Part shown: piece by piece, positions 8,917-17,447 of the stretch
Layout: each line of letters opens with the position of its first letter
Numbering within the stretch: the stretch's first letter is position 1
Assembly: GCF_019049245.1 (NCBI RefSeq)
Contig: NZ_JAGMUK010000182.1
Span: 58,018 to 122,017, forward strand
Reading direction: 5' to 3'
Source of the DNA: Streptomyces sp. AC555_RSS877
GTDB lineage: Bacteria; Actinomycetota; Actinomycetes; Streptomycetales; Streptomycetaceae
DNA: 64,000 bases
Program-made: the position numbers and the translations under genes
The notes under the pieces: generated by a model
The model's database searches: none
What the model saw: only the letters and a program-made list of their open reading frames with translations
What the model was told of the DNA's origin: nothing

Positions 8917-9288
8917 ATGCGCATCGGCGAGCTCGCCACCAGGACAGGCGTCAGCGTTCGGGCGCTGCGGTACTACGAGGAACAGAGCCTGCTCGCCTCG
9001 GAACGCAGCCCCAGTGGTCAGCGGCTCTATTCGGAGAGCGCGGTCTACCGTGTCCAGCTGATCCAGCAGTTGTACGCTGCGGGCTTGCCAAGCAGGTCGA
9101 TCCTGGATCTGCTGCCGTGCGTCGTGGACGGTGAGGCCACACCAGAGCTGCTAGACCGGCTTGCCGCCGAACGGCACCGTATCGACAGGCAGATCAGCGA
9201 TCTGGTGAGCGCCCGGGACAAGCTGGAAACCGTCATCACCAACGCCGCCACCAACTGGCGGACAGGCCAACACTGCCGACCCCGGTAA
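8917..9288 (+). CDS. MerR-family transcriptional regulator
   Basis: The 123-residue protein starts MRIGELATRTGVSVRALRYY, the standard MerR HTH. It has the second motif GQRLYSESAVYRVQLIQQLYAAG, LLPCVVDGEATPELLDRLA and a coiled-coil region (RHRIDRQISDLVSARDKLE). I chose ATG 8917; a GTG sits directly before it at 8914. It resembles the regulator at 4687-5094 in layout. It is divergent from the alpha/beta hydrolase gene and most likely represses or activates it. Confidence 0.92.
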   Translation: MRIGELATRTGVSVRALRYYEEQSLLASERSPSGQRLYSESAVYRVQLIQQLYAAGLPSRSILDLLPCVVDGEATPELLDRLAAERHRIDRQISDLVSARDKLETVITNAATNWRTGQHCRPR

Positions 9289-9308
9289 ACCGGCCTGCTG
9301 CGAGCGCC

Positions 9309-9482
9309 TCACGCCAAGCTCGGCTCAACACGCCGAACCTTCGACTTCCGGGCCGTCTTCTTCGCCGCGGTCTTCCTGGCCGGCTGCTTCTTCGAGGTCT
9401 TCTTCGGCATGTCATGTACGTCGGCGTCCTCGCCGCGGGAGGCCTTGGCCTTGGAGACGGACTCGGTGAGGGCTGCCATCAG
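9309..9482 (-). pseudogene. ku: C-terminal tail of a Ku DNA end-binding protein
   Basis: The minus-strand frame reads LMAALTESVSKAKASRGE, then a lysine/alanine-rich tail (MPKKTSKKQPARK, TAAKKTARKSKVRR) and a TGA at 9309-9311. Bacterial Ku proteins of Streptomyces end with a helix of the type DLMAALxESV followed by a lysine-rich tail, so this is very probably the last 57 or so codons of a ku gene. The beta-barrel domain is missing: upstream of about 9482 the frame no longer resembles Ku. Ku works with an ATP-dependent ligase in end joining, and pieces of such a ligase lie on both sides. Confidence 0.75.
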
Positions 9483-9597
9483 AAGCCGTATCTCAACCGA
9501 ACGTGATCCGTTGATTTCTGCTGGTCAGGCATGGTGTAGATCGGATTGAGAGAGGCATCCGGCGTCTTGTTTCCGCTCCGTGAGCGAGGGGTGCGCG

Positions 9598-10125
9598 ATG
9601 GCGTCGGTGCTGGGAATGCTGGAGGAGCGGGAGACGGCGGCCCGTGTGCGGGTGGAAGGGCTACGGGAGGAAGTCGCCCGGTTGGCTGAGGTGTTGGAGG
9701 CTGCCGAGATCGAGCTGGACCGGCGGGTGATCGCGCGGGAAGAGCTGGTCGAGGCCCTGGCAGCTTCGGCTGCCGAGACCACCGCCGGGACCGAGACCGA
9801 GGAGAAAGCGGTGCTGTCGCTCGCGCCGGTGCCGGGCTCGACGGTGCCGCCCTGGCGGGAAGGGCTGCCGGTGACGGTTCTGGCGCCGGACCATCAGTGC
9901 ATTCTGGGCGTGCTGGAACAGCAGCGATCCACGGGTCACGGACCGCTTCGGGCCAAGGAGATCGCGGTGGAGCTGGGCCTTGACGCGACGCCGGCGAAGG
10001 TCGAGGGACTGCGGTCGAAAGCCCGGCGCCTGGCGGAGCGCGGGTGGCTCCTCCTGGAGGCGTCGGGGGCGTTCAGTGCCGGCCGGCGGCCCGTGGCCGC
10101 GCCATTCGCCGGCTCATCCGCGTGA
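9598..10125 (+). CDS. Coiled-coil/winged-helix protein of unknown function, C-terminus altered by IS5
   Basis: The protein starts MASVLGMLEERETAARVRVE and has a long acidic coiled coil (residues about 5-55), a proline-rich linker (VPGSTVPPWREGLP) and a C-terminal winged-helix-like region (LRAKEIAVELGLD, KVEGLRSKARRLAERGWL). I recall similar unnamed Streptomyces proteins, often near transposases, but no function. The last 17 or so codons overlap the 3' end of the IS5 transposase on the other strand, so the natural C-terminus was probably replaced by IS sequence at about 10075. An in-frame GTG at 9580 is an alternative start. Confidence 0.65.
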   Translation: MASVLGMLEERETAARVRVEGLREEVARLAEVLEAAEIELDRRVIAREELVEALAASAAETTAGTETEEKAVLSLAPVPGSTVPPWREGLPVTVLAPDHQCILGVLEQQRSTGHGPLRAKEIAVELGLDATPAKVEGLRSKARRLAERGWLLLEASGAFSAGRRPVAAPFAGSSA

Positions 10126-10922
10126 CCATTGACCACCGGATCATCGCCTCGCTGGTGGCGGGCAGGGTCTCGTAGTCCCGGGCCAGACGGCGGGAGTTCA
10201 TCAGCCACGCGAACGTGCGCTCGGCCACCCACCGCCTCGGGAGCACCACGAACCCTGTCATGTCGTCGGTGCGTTTGACGATCTCCAAGGTCAGGGCGAG
10301 TTTGTCCCGGCACCAGCCGACGAGGGAGCCGGTGTAGCCGCCGTCGGCCCACACGAGGGTGATGTCGCGGTGCAGGCGGCGCAGCCGCATCAGCAGGCCC
10401 GCCGCGGCGTCGCGGTCGCCGATGTTCGCGGCGGTGACCGCAATGGCCAGGAGCAGGCCGAGGGTGTCGGTCACGATGTGCCGTTTGCGGCCCGGCACCT
10501 TCTTCCCGCCGTCGTAGCCGCGTGAGGCGGCCGGCACTGTCGCGGCGGCTCGCACCGACTGCGCGTCGATGATTCCGGCCGTGGGCTCGGCCTCGCGGCC
10601 CTCGCGTTCGCGGACCTTCCCGCGCAGCCGGTCGTGGAACTCGGCGATCAGCCCGTGCTCGCGCCAGCGGCGGAAGAAGGCGTAGACCCGGGCCCATGCG
10701 GGGAAGTCCGCGGGCATCGCCCGCCAGGAGATCCCGCCCGCGACCAGGTAGCGGATCGCGTCCAACAGCTGCCGGTGGCAGTAGCCCCCGGGCCGTCCAC
10801 CCCGCCCCTGGAACCAGGCCGGCACCCGGCAGCAACGGCCGGACGGCCGCCCACTCCGCGTCCGTCATGTCCGACGGATACCGGCGCACCCGGTCCGGAT
10901 GGTCGGCCGCGTTGCCGTACAC
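10073..10922 (-). pseudogene. IS5-family transposase with single-base frameshift
   Basis: Starting from GTG 10920-10922 the frame reads VYGNAADHPDRVRRYPSD, then MTDAEWAAVRPLLP. An extra G at about 10832 shifts the frame, and the rest continues as a normal IS5 DDE transposase: AIRYLVAGGISWRAMPADF, GIIDAQSVRAAAT, RGYDGGKKVPGRKRH, VWADGGYTG, WVAERTFAWL. A downstream in-frame ATG at 10825 could only give a protein lacking the N-terminus. The element sits between the coiled-coil gene and the first 66-bp repeat; its exact ends are not clear. Confidence 0.85.
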
Positions 10923-11044
10923 GTGCGCGAGGCAATCGCACGACACGGCGGGCGAGTTGAAGGCAACGTGCCCGGGCACGTACAACAAAGACAACAGGGC
11001 CTCCGGGAACCACTCGGAATGGGATCGCACCCCCGAGCTACCAG

Positions 11045-11110
11045 GAGGCCCTGCTTTCACGCACGGAAACCGCCGCAGTCACCCGATCGAGACTCCCGTT
11101 CGATCGACAG
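11045..11110. repeat. 66-bp direct repeat, copy 1
   Basis: This copy and 11703-11768 have the same length. They share GAGGCCCTGCT at the left end and a 27-bp identical right end (11084-11110 and 11742-11768) that itself contains the inverted halves GATCGA/TCGATC; the middle is diverged. The two copies flank the acetyltransferase-like gene. Copy 1 lies beside the IS5 element and may be its terminal region. Confidence 0.7.
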
Positions 11111-11139
11111 CCTTCGAGATCGATACGGGCAACAACCAC

Positions 11140-11643
11140 TTACGTATCGGGATGCTCCGGCAGGGCGAGCCAGTCCGACCAGGAGATCTCGCGGCCGAGG
11201 AAGCGCGGCTGCTCGAACGGCCAGCCGGCGGCGATCCACTGCGGCACCAGCGCGTCGAGGGCCTGCTTGACCTTGCTGCCCACCAGCTCGTCCACCACCC
11301 ACCAGGAGATCTCGCCGTCCGCGCCGGCCCTCTCCGGTGGGTCGATGTAGACACAGCCGAGCAGAGCTGTCTCCGCCGCGTCGAACAGCGCGTAGTTGAA
11401 GGACTGGTGTGCGGCGATCTCCTTCTCGTGCCGCAACAGGTCGGCCTGGTCGGCCTCGTAGGTCATGGTGGCCGCGGGCCAGCCCCAGGCCGGGCCGAAG
11501 ATGGTCCACAGCCGCTCGCGCGAACCCATCACAGCCGGATAGTCGAGCGGGGTGTCCGCCTCCCGGATCGGCCGCAGGTGATGACCACCGCCCGGCAGCG
11601 GTACCAGGACGGGGTGGACGAAGTCATCGGGAAGCCAGCTCAT
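11140..11643 (-). CDS. GNAT-like acetyltransferase, substrate unknown
   Basis: The 167-residue protein looks like a diverged GNAT fold. An N-terminal LRPIREADTPLDYPAVM matches the usual first strand and helix, LLGCVYIDPPERAGADGEISWWV matches the central strands, and VDELVGSKVKQALDAL stands where the acetyl-CoA loop and helix would be, but the Q/RxxGxG/A signature is not intact (V-D-E-L-V-G-S-K). It is therefore a GNAT relative of uncertain activity. It lies alone between the two copies of a 66-bp direct repeat, which may mean it was carried in with an IS. Confidence 0.6.
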   Translation of the reverse strand: MSWLPDDFVHPVLVPLPGGGHHLRPIREADTPLDYPAVMGSRERLWTIFGPAWGWPAATMTYEADQADLLRHEKEIAAHQSFNYALFDAAETALLGCVYIDPPERAGADGEISWWVVDELVGSKVKQALDALVPQWIAAGWPFEQPRFLGREISWSDWLALPEHPDT

Positions 11644-11702
11644 GGCGCCCGACCGTAGCAGCGCGCGGCTGTCCGCTCCCCTGGATTATCCCCGCATATC
11701 GC

Positions 11703-11768
11703 GAGGCCCTGCTCTCATGCTGGGCAGGGCCCGCGATCACTCGATCGAGACTCCCGTTCGATCGACAG
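11703..11768. repeat. 66-bp direct repeat, copy 2
   Basis: See copy 1 at 11045-11110. The right 27 bp are identical and the left 11 bp are identical. A stem-forming GGCCCTGC/GCAGGGCC pair lies inside this copy at about 11705-11730. No transposase is next to it, so it may be a solitary end left by a lost element. Confidence 0.65.
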
Positions 11769-11904
11769 ACTCCTGATCGGTATGGCAACGGCTTCTGATC
11801 TCTGATCAGCCTATGCATCGACGGATTCGCGGATCATGGCTGTCCCGGACCGGTTCCTAGTCTGGATCAAGTAGACCCGCACCAGTCAGCATGAGGACTG
11901 CGAG

Positions 11905-12409
11905 ATGAGCCACGAGACCCGACGAGGCAACGGACCTGTCCCCGTCCAGTATCACCAGTTCAACATCAGCGACGAAGACGGACCGACCGGCCCCGACCTG
12001 CACCCCGAGCACAACGGACTCGTGCAGGTCACCGACGGCGTCACCATCGTCCTCGCCGGCATCCACACCGGCGACGTGGACGTCACCGTCACGCTTCACG
12101 AAACCGAACCCACGCCGGACTCCGGAGACTGGCAGGAAGTCGTTGAAATCTCCGCACACTCCACGTCGGGCGATCTCATGGTCCGCGGCCTAATGGACGA
12201 CCTTGACGAAGAACTCCCCGTCCTGTCCTCCAGTGGCCCAGGCGACTACCGGCTGCGCATTTCACGCCCGCGGCCGGGACACCGCAGTCGACCTCGCACC
12301 CGACGAGGTAACAGAGTGGTACCTCATCCACGCGTGGCCGGCACCGACAGCACCAGTGACAGTGCTTCGCCAGAGTGACAGCTACGGCGCATCCGTACGG
12401 GCACACTGA
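11905..12409 (+). pseudogene. Hypothetical acidic protein gene with a C-terminal frameshift
   Basis: ATG 11905 begins MSHETRRGNGPVPVQYHQFN and the protein is rich in acidic and beta-forming residues (VQVTDGVTIVLAGIHTGDV, SGDLMVRGLMDDLDEE). At about 12262 one extra base shifts the frame: coding quality continues in the +1 frame as HARGRDTAVDLAPDEVTEWY and ends at 12409. Without the shift the gene would encode about 168 residues; as it stands it gives 157 with an unrelated tail. I do not know the function. Confidence 0.6.
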
Positions 12410-12417
12410 GCAGCCCG

Positions 12418-12459
12418 TCCCTCTGCCGCCCAGCACCGCGCGGGCGGGCGGGCAGAGGA
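12418..12459 (+). terminator. Hairpin after the hypothetical gene
   Basis: CCTCTGCCGCCC pairs with GGGCGGGCAGAGG across a short loop, starting about 10 bp after the frameshifted gene. There is no T tract, as is usual for GC-rich actinobacterial hairpins. Confidence 0.5.
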
Positions 12460-12605
12460 CTGTCACCAACGAATGTGAGACAAGGCCGTTATTTGACGAT
12501 CCCGCTTCCCGGTGTCCCCGAGCCGGTTAGAGGGGTGGGCGTGCTCATCGTCGCCCACGTGCTGGACGTTGACCCGGCCGATGCCCTACGCCGCATCCTC
12601 GGCAT

Positions 12606-12860
12606 GTGACTGCCAGGAAGGGCTGGTCGCTCTCCTATAGGTGGGGCAACCGGGAGCCGCTGAACGTCACGCCGGTCGAACCCGAGCTGGTGGCGGAAGT
12701 CGGTGTCGACGTCGCCCGTGACGACTCCGGCCGGTGGCTCCACCCCCCCACGCCTGCACCGTGCCCGCCCCGACCTCGCCCTACCGGCGCCCCCCGCTGG
12801 ACGTCGCCGCCGCGCTGACGGCGGCACGGGGCGGCGGCCCCGCCAACTGGCACCACCGGT
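12606..12860 (+). pseudogene. Fragment of an ATP-dependent DNA ligase, right (C-terminal) piece
   Basis: The frame reads YRWGNREPLNVTPVEPELVA and EVGVDVARDDSGRWLHP, the last part of the OB domain of small actinobacterial ATP-dependent ligases. After GRWLHP a C run (about 12745-12751) shifts the frame, and the expected ending RLHRARPDLAL follows in the next frame. The piece picks up where the fragment at 7533-7752 (ending HPWAGWTFSAF) stops, so the two look like halves of one ligase split by 4.9 kb of other DNA. Confidence 0.72.
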
Positions 12861-13074
12861 GAGCGCGCCCGATTCCCGGCCGCGGACGCGCCGCCCATCC
12901 CGCTCTTCACGGGGCGGCCTGGCGGCTTTCCTCGTGATCGGTACCCATCGAGTGCGAGGACGGTTCTTGTAGATCGTGTCTTCAGGCTCGTTGCGTTGCC
13001 TGGCGTCGGTAGTGGCTGGTGCAGGCGTGGGCTTGGCGACCGGAGATCGTCTGTCTTACTGCCCGTCCGATGGG

Positions 13075-13320
13075 TCACGTCACCGCACCGATGAGACAGA
13101 GCAGCGCCCCGACACCGAGCAGTACGAGGCCGGTGCCCCCGGCGAAGAGCACGACAAGCCGCTCACCGTCGAAGTCGAGATTCTCGCGGGTTCCCGTCTT
13201 CGCGTGCTGCGGCTTCCTGCTGTCGTACACGACCGGCACGACCGTGCCCACGGAGCCGGGCAGCCCTTGCATGTACTCGTGGAAGCTGGCCTGCGGCTCC
13301 CTCTCCGGCAGACAGACGTC
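13075..13320 (-). pseudogene. C-terminal fragment of a DUF3592-type membrane protein
   Basis: The minus-strand frame reads GSVGTVVPVVYDSRKPQHAK, FDGERLVVLFAGGTGLVLLG and ends GALLCLIGAVT before a stop at 13075. DUF3592 proteins end with such a VPVxYDPxxPxxA motif and a final membrane helix. The N-terminal half is missing; at about 13320 the sequence joins a VanZ fragment lying on the opposite strand. Confidence 0.6.
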
Positions 13321-13329
13321 GAAAGTCCG

Positions 13330-13561
13330 TGGACTGCTGCGCGTGGCAGTGGTCACGGCGCTGGTGATGCTGCTGGTCGAACTTGTCCAAGGTGCCCTGG
13401 TCACCGGGCGGGCCTTCGACATCGATGATGTCCTGCTCAACACGTCGGGCGCCTTGCTGGGCTACCTGCTGATCGGCCGTCGGCTCGGTCGCGCCGTGCA
13501 CCCCAGGCGCCGCCACTGGTGGCACCGCTTCACCCAACAGCGGGCCACTGCCGCAGACTGA
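13330..13561 (+). pseudogene. C-terminal fragment of a VanZ-family membrane protein
   Basis: The last 77 or so codons read LLRVAVVTALVMLLVELVQG, RAFDIDDVLLNTSGALLGYL and LIGRRLGRA. This is the diagnostic end of VanZ proteins: E-x2-Q near the first helix, then FDxDDxLxNxxGxxxG. Upstream of about 13330 the frame has no VanZ features and the DNA belongs to the DUF3592 fragment on the other strand. Confidence 0.7.
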
Positions 13562-14300
13562 GATCCTGCCGATCGGCGGCGTAAGGCAACTGCTGAGCAC
13601 CCCCGCGCCCACACCTGTTTCACGGCCGGGCTGGGCGGCGGAGCCCAAGTTATGGATGGGGTTTCGTTCTGTCTGTTGTCCACTGCGGGCATGGTCCAGG
13701 GCCCTCCGGCGTGAAGGGCCCTGGAGACCTCGGAGGCGGTTCACGAGTTACTTGGCACCTGATTCGCCGCTCGTCAAAGGCTCGCCGCCGCAAAATTTCA
13801 GCTGGACGGCGAAGCCCAGCCTGCTGGCGCCGCTTTCGTTCCGTAACTAGCCCGCCTCGGCGCCGGACAGGGTCAAGTAGTCCACCACCCCGTCCAAACC
13901 CAGATGCCGTCCCACGGACAGCCTCTTTCGCCACCCCCGTTCCCAGCGTTCGGGCTGGACGATATGGGCGCTGGTGTACAGCGGGGACGGATACCGGCGA
14001 CGGACTCCCTTACAAAGGCGGACCTGGTGGTGGGCCGTCGCCGGAGGACTGTCATAGGCGTCTGCTGTGGCCGAAGGCCGCCGCGGTAGCCACGCACGAG
14101 AGCGATGTGCTCGACGAGGTCACCGAACGCAGGCTGCTGACCAGGAACCTGCGGGCCGTGACCGCCCTGACGGACCCTACGGTCCTCGAGCCGGTGATCG
14201 CCGGTGTGACCGCGGGCTCCAGGGGCGGGCACGGTTTCGCCGGTCAGGCGCCTGTCCATGCTTGAGTGGGCTGCCGCATGGACAGGCATGACCGTGGGCC
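13562..14300. other. Gap with a strong hairpin and a possible short gene fragment
   Basis: A perfect 10-bp stem CCAGGGCCCT/AGGGCCCTGG with a 9-nt loop lies at 13696-13724 and may act as a terminator. Between about 14096 and 14265 a plus-strand frame with good coding bias reads SDVLDEVTERRLLTRNLRA and ends at a stop; it lacks a start and I cannot name it. Otherwise I see nothing. Confidence 0.4.
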
Positions 14301-15410
14301 TCAGGCCGCTTCGTGGAAGGGGTAGTCGGTGTAGCCCTCGGCGCCCTGCCCGTAGAACAGTTCCGGCCGCGGCTCGTTCTCCGGGTGGCCACCCTGCCAG
14401 CGCTCGACCAGGTCGGGGTTGGCGATGAGGGCCCGGCCCACGACCACGGCGTCGGCGTGGCCGGCCTCGATCTGCTCGAGCGCCTCCTCGCGGGTGGTCT
14501 GGCTCGCGAAGCTGTTGTTGACGATCAGCTTGCCGTCGAAGCGCCGCCGCAGCTCCTGTACCAGGTCGCCGCCCGGCTCGGGGTGCAGGACGGAGAGGTA
14601 GGCCAGGCCCAGCGGGCGCAGTTGGTCGAGCAGGGTGCCGTAGGTGGCCAGGACGTCGTCCCGGTCGGTCTCGAAGACGTCCCCGAGGTCGACTTCGGGC
14701 GAGATCCGCAGCCCGACCCGCTCGGCACCGACGGCCTGGGCGATGGCCGTGACGACCTCGACGACGAAGCGGGCGCGGTTGTGCGGCGAGCCGCCGTATT
14801 CATCGGTGCGCTGGTTGGCCGCCGGGGAGAGGAACTCCTGGAGCAGGTAGCCGTTGGCGCCGTGGATTTCCACACCGTCCGCTCCGGCCTCGATGGCCCG
14901 GCGGGCCGCGGCGACGAAGTCCTCCACGGCCGCACGGATGTCTGCGGTGGTCATCGCTTCCGGTACGGGGTAGGGCTGTTCGCCCTTCTCGGTGAACGTC
15001 TTGTTGTCGATGGCGATCGCGCTGGGGGCGAGGATGCGGCGGCCGCCGTTGATGTCGGGGTGGGTGCCGCGGCCGGCGTGCATGATCTGCAGGACGATGC
15101 GGCCGCCCTCGGCGTGCACCGCCTCGAACACCCGCTGCCAGCCGGCCGCCTGCTCGTCGGTGGCGATGCCCGGCTCACCGACATACGCCTGCGATGCGTG
15201 GTTGGGGTAGGTGCCCTCGGCGATGATCAGCCCGACGCTCGCCCGCTGCCGGTAGTACCCGACCATCAGGTCCCCGGGGATGCCGGAGGAACCGGCCCGG
15301 ACTCGGGTCATCGGTGCCATGACGATGCGGTTGGCGAGCTCGATCTTCCCGAGAGAGACGGGGGAGAAAAGCGATGGAGCAGATGAAACGTCTGAAGTGT
15401 TGGCAGTCAT
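14301..15410 (-). CDS. Alkene reductase of the old yellow enzyme family
   Basis: The 369-residue protein is an FMN-dependent OYE/NemA-type ene reductase that reduces activated C=C bonds or nitro groups with NAD(P)H. FMN-barrel landmarks are present: LFSPVSLGKIELANRIVMAP at the N-terminus, GLIIAEGTY, the LQIMHAGRGTHP strand, VEIHGANGYLLQEFLSP (the H-x2-N pair) and ADAVVVGRALIANPDLVERW at the phosphate site. ATG 15408-15410 is preceded by an A/G-rich RBS (AGAAAGAAAACC). A longer in-frame start would read into an IS1380 remnant and is rejected. Confidence 0.94.
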   Translation of the reverse strand: MTANTSDVSSAPSLFSPVSLGKIELANRIVMAPMTRVRAGSSGIPGDLMVGYYRQRASVGLIIAEGTYPNHASQAYVGEPGIATDEQAAGWQRVFEAVHAEGGRIVLQIMHAGRGTHPDINGGRRILAPSAIAIDNKTFTEKGEQPYPVPEAMTTADIRAAVEDFVAAARRAIEAGADGVEIHGANGYLLQEFLSPAANQRTDEYGGSPHNRARFVVEVVTAIAQAVGAERVGLRISPEVDLGDVFETDRDDVLATYGTLLDQLRPLGLAYLSVLHPEPGGDLVQELRRRFDGKLIVNNSFASQTTREEALEQIEAGHADAVVVGRALIANPDLVERWQGGHPENEPRPELFYGQGAEGYTDYPFHEAA

Positions 15411-15484
15411 GGTTTTCTTTCTGCAATACGGAGGGAAACGGGATGAAGGTCTGCGACGCAGGGGGTCCACGCTGTCCCGGCGGA

Positions 15485-15875
15485 TGCGCGGATGCGGTCC
15501 TTGGGCAGGTGCGGGCCCGCTGACGGTGACGCGGTTCCAGGACCGCGATCGGGGTGTGGGTGGTGTGGGCGGCGAACGCGGGGGCGAACGCGGTGAGAGC
15601 CGCATGCCGTCGGCGCCGGCGCCGGCGCCGGTCAAGCGCAACTGCACGCCGGACTAAGGGCGTTCGCTCCTCGCGCACGATCAGCAGTCAGCCAGGCGAC
15701 GAAGTCATGCGTGGCGCCGCCGGAGTCGGTACGGATCGGTGTCTGCAGGCCGCGCCGCAACCGGCTCCCTCGTCGTGCCCCCGCGACGAGGACCGGTACA
15801 CGGCTTCACTTGGAACGCGCTTCCGGCGGTGGCGGGAACAGCAATCTCAGCGTTCCTCATGCTCACCGGCCTGAG
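15485..15875 (-). pseudogene. Collapsed IS1380-family copy (minus strand)
   Basis: On the minus strand, a leader like that of the 6.1-kb copy (GTGAGCATGAGGAACG, then TTCCAAGTGAAG) is followed after a large deletion by the signature DSGGATHDFVAWL. A second deletion leads to LIVREER and LTAFAPAF, then AVLEPRHR. The corresponding pieces of the 6174-7317 copy are in the same order (DSGGGTHEFVDWL, LIVREER, LTAFATNT). This is a scar lying just upstream of the ene reductase gene. Confidence 0.7.
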
Positions 15876-15931
15876 GTACTTCCGCCGTTGCCGGTCACCA
15901 GTCGGGCAGCCTGCTTCGAAAGAGCGCGAGG

Positions 15932-17272
15932 CTAGCTGAGCGGGACGTCCGCGACGGCCTTGAGGTGGCTGAACGTCTCGAGGGTGTACCGGCCGTGGTA
16001 GCGGCCCATGCCGCTTTCGCCGACGCCTCCGAAGGGCAGGCCGGGCACGAGCAGTTGCATCGGCGGCTGGCCCCAGGCGACGCCGCCGGAGGACGTCTCG
16101 TTCACCAGGCGCGACTTGGTGGCCTCGGAGGTGGTGAAGGCGTAGACGGCGAGGGGCTTGTCGCGTTCGTTGATGAAGGCGATGGCGGCGTCGAGGTCTT
16201 CGACTTCGACGACGGCGAGGATCGGACCGAAGATCTCCTCCTGCATGATGGGCGATGCGGGGTCGACATCGGTGAGCACGGTCGGTGCGATGAACAGGTC
16301 GTCGCGGTCGTGCTGGCCTCCCACCGCCGCCTGGCCGGAATCGAGCAGACGAGTGAGCCGGTCGAAGTGCCGCTCGTTGATGATCCGGCCGAAGTCGGGA
16401 GAGGTCTGCGGGGTGGTGCCGAACTGGGCTTCGACCGCCGCGCGCAGGGCGGGAACCAGTGCGGCGGCGGTGGCAGGATCGGCCAGAACGTAGTCGGGGG
16501 CTATGCACATCTGCCCCGCGTTGCCGAACTTGCCGCCGACCAGCCGCTTCGCGGTCTCGTCCACGTCGGCGTCGGGGGCCACGAAGACCGGATTCTTGCC
16601 TCCGAGTTCGAGCGTGACGGGGGTGAGGTGCTTGGCGGCTGCGGCCATGACGATCCGGCCGACGGTGCCGTTGCCGGTGTAGAAGATGTGGTCGAAGCGC
16701 TGTGCCAGCAGGGCCGTGGTCTCCTCGACGCCCCCCTCGACCACGGTGAGCACATCGGCGTCGAAGTACTCGCGCAGGAGGCGTGAAGCCACTGCCGAGG
16801 TGTGCACCGCGATCTCGCTCGGCTTGGCCACCACGGTGTTCCCGGCGGCCAGTGCGCCGATGATGGGGTCGATGAGAAGGTGCAGCGGGGCATTCCACGG
16901 AACGATCACCAGGACAACGCCGAGCGGGTCGTACGTGGTGTAGGCCGTGGTCGCGGGACCACCGAAGTGGGCGGGAACCTCCACGGGGCGGGGCTGAAGC
17001 CAGTTCTCGAGATTCGCCAGCGCCTCGTCGATGTCGCCAATGGTGGAGTCGATCTCGTGCGCCTTGGCCTCGGCGGCGTTCTTCCTCAGGTCCTTCCAGA
17101 GGGCTTCGATCAGTTCCTGCTCGTTCTCGACCAGCAGGGCCCGCAGCCGCCGCAGTTGGTCGACGCGCCAGTCCAGTGGGCGGGTGACGCCGGTGTTGAA
17201 GGTCGCACGAAGGCGGCCGACCACCTCCGCGGCGGTTTCACTCCGGTGGTCGATCGCCTGTGTTGTGGTCAT
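15932..17272 (-). CDS. NAD(P)-dependent aldehyde dehydrogenase (class 3-like)
   Basis: The 446-residue protein has the short aldehyde dehydrogenase layout. The cofactor site is VPWNAPLHLLIDPIIGALAA and VVAKPSEIAVHTS, then FYTGNGTVG. The general base glutamate is in LELGGKNPVFVA and the nucleophilic cysteine is in NAGQMCIAPDYVL. The C-terminus ends LPFGGVGESGMGRYHG, TLETFSHLKAV. It oxidises aldehydes to acids in the cytoplasm; substrate range is unknown. The RBS GGAGCAC precedes ATG 17272. The divergent gene at 17448 is a small ArsR-like regulator, and an inverted repeat between them matches one before the nearby alcohol dehydrogenase remnant. Confidence 0.95.
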   Translation of the reverse strand: MTTTQAIDHRSETAAEVVGRLRATFNTGVTRPLDWRVDQLRRLRALLVENEQELIEALWKDLRKNAAEAKAHEIDSTIGDIDEALANLENWLQPRPVEVPAHFGGPATTAYTTYDPLGVVLVIVPWNAPLHLLIDPIIGALAAGNTVVAKPSEIAVHTSAVASRLLREYFDADVLTVVEGGVEETTALLAQRFDHIFYTGNGTVGRIVMAAAAKHLTPVTLELGGKNPVFVAPDADVDETAKRLVGGKFGNAGQMCIAPDYVLADPATAAALVPALRAAVEAQFGTTPQTSPDFGRIINERHFDRLTRLLDSGQAAVGGQHDRDDLFIAPTVLTDVDPASPIMQEEIFGPILAVVEVEDLDAAIAFINERDKPLAVYAFTTSEATKSRLVNETSSGGVAWGQPPMQLLVPGLPFGGVGESGMGRYHGRYTLETFSHLKAVADVPLS

Positions 17273-17393
17273 GGGGTGTGCTCCGTTCTTGATGCAGGCA
17301 GCGCCGTCAAAGGCGTTGGGGGCATGCCGTGATACCGGTGATGGACAAACCGGTCGATGACGGATGAAGAGTCAATCCGTGTCTTCACTGTAA

Positions 17394-17420
17394 CCCATGT
17401 ACGCGCTAACGCGAACATAG
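17394..17420. promoter_or_regulatory. Inverted-repeat operator between ALDH and ArsR-like genes
   Basis: The left arm CCATGTACGCG and the right arm CGCGAACATAG (reverse complement CTATGTTCGCG) match at nine of eleven positions. It lies 28 bp before the regulator start. A better copy of the same repeat, with CCTATGTTCG/CGAACATAGG arms, lies before the alcohol dehydrogenase remnant at 18699-18726. Confidence 0.65.
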
Positions 17421-17447
17421 AGTGGGGGAAGGGGTTATTCTTTCCTC

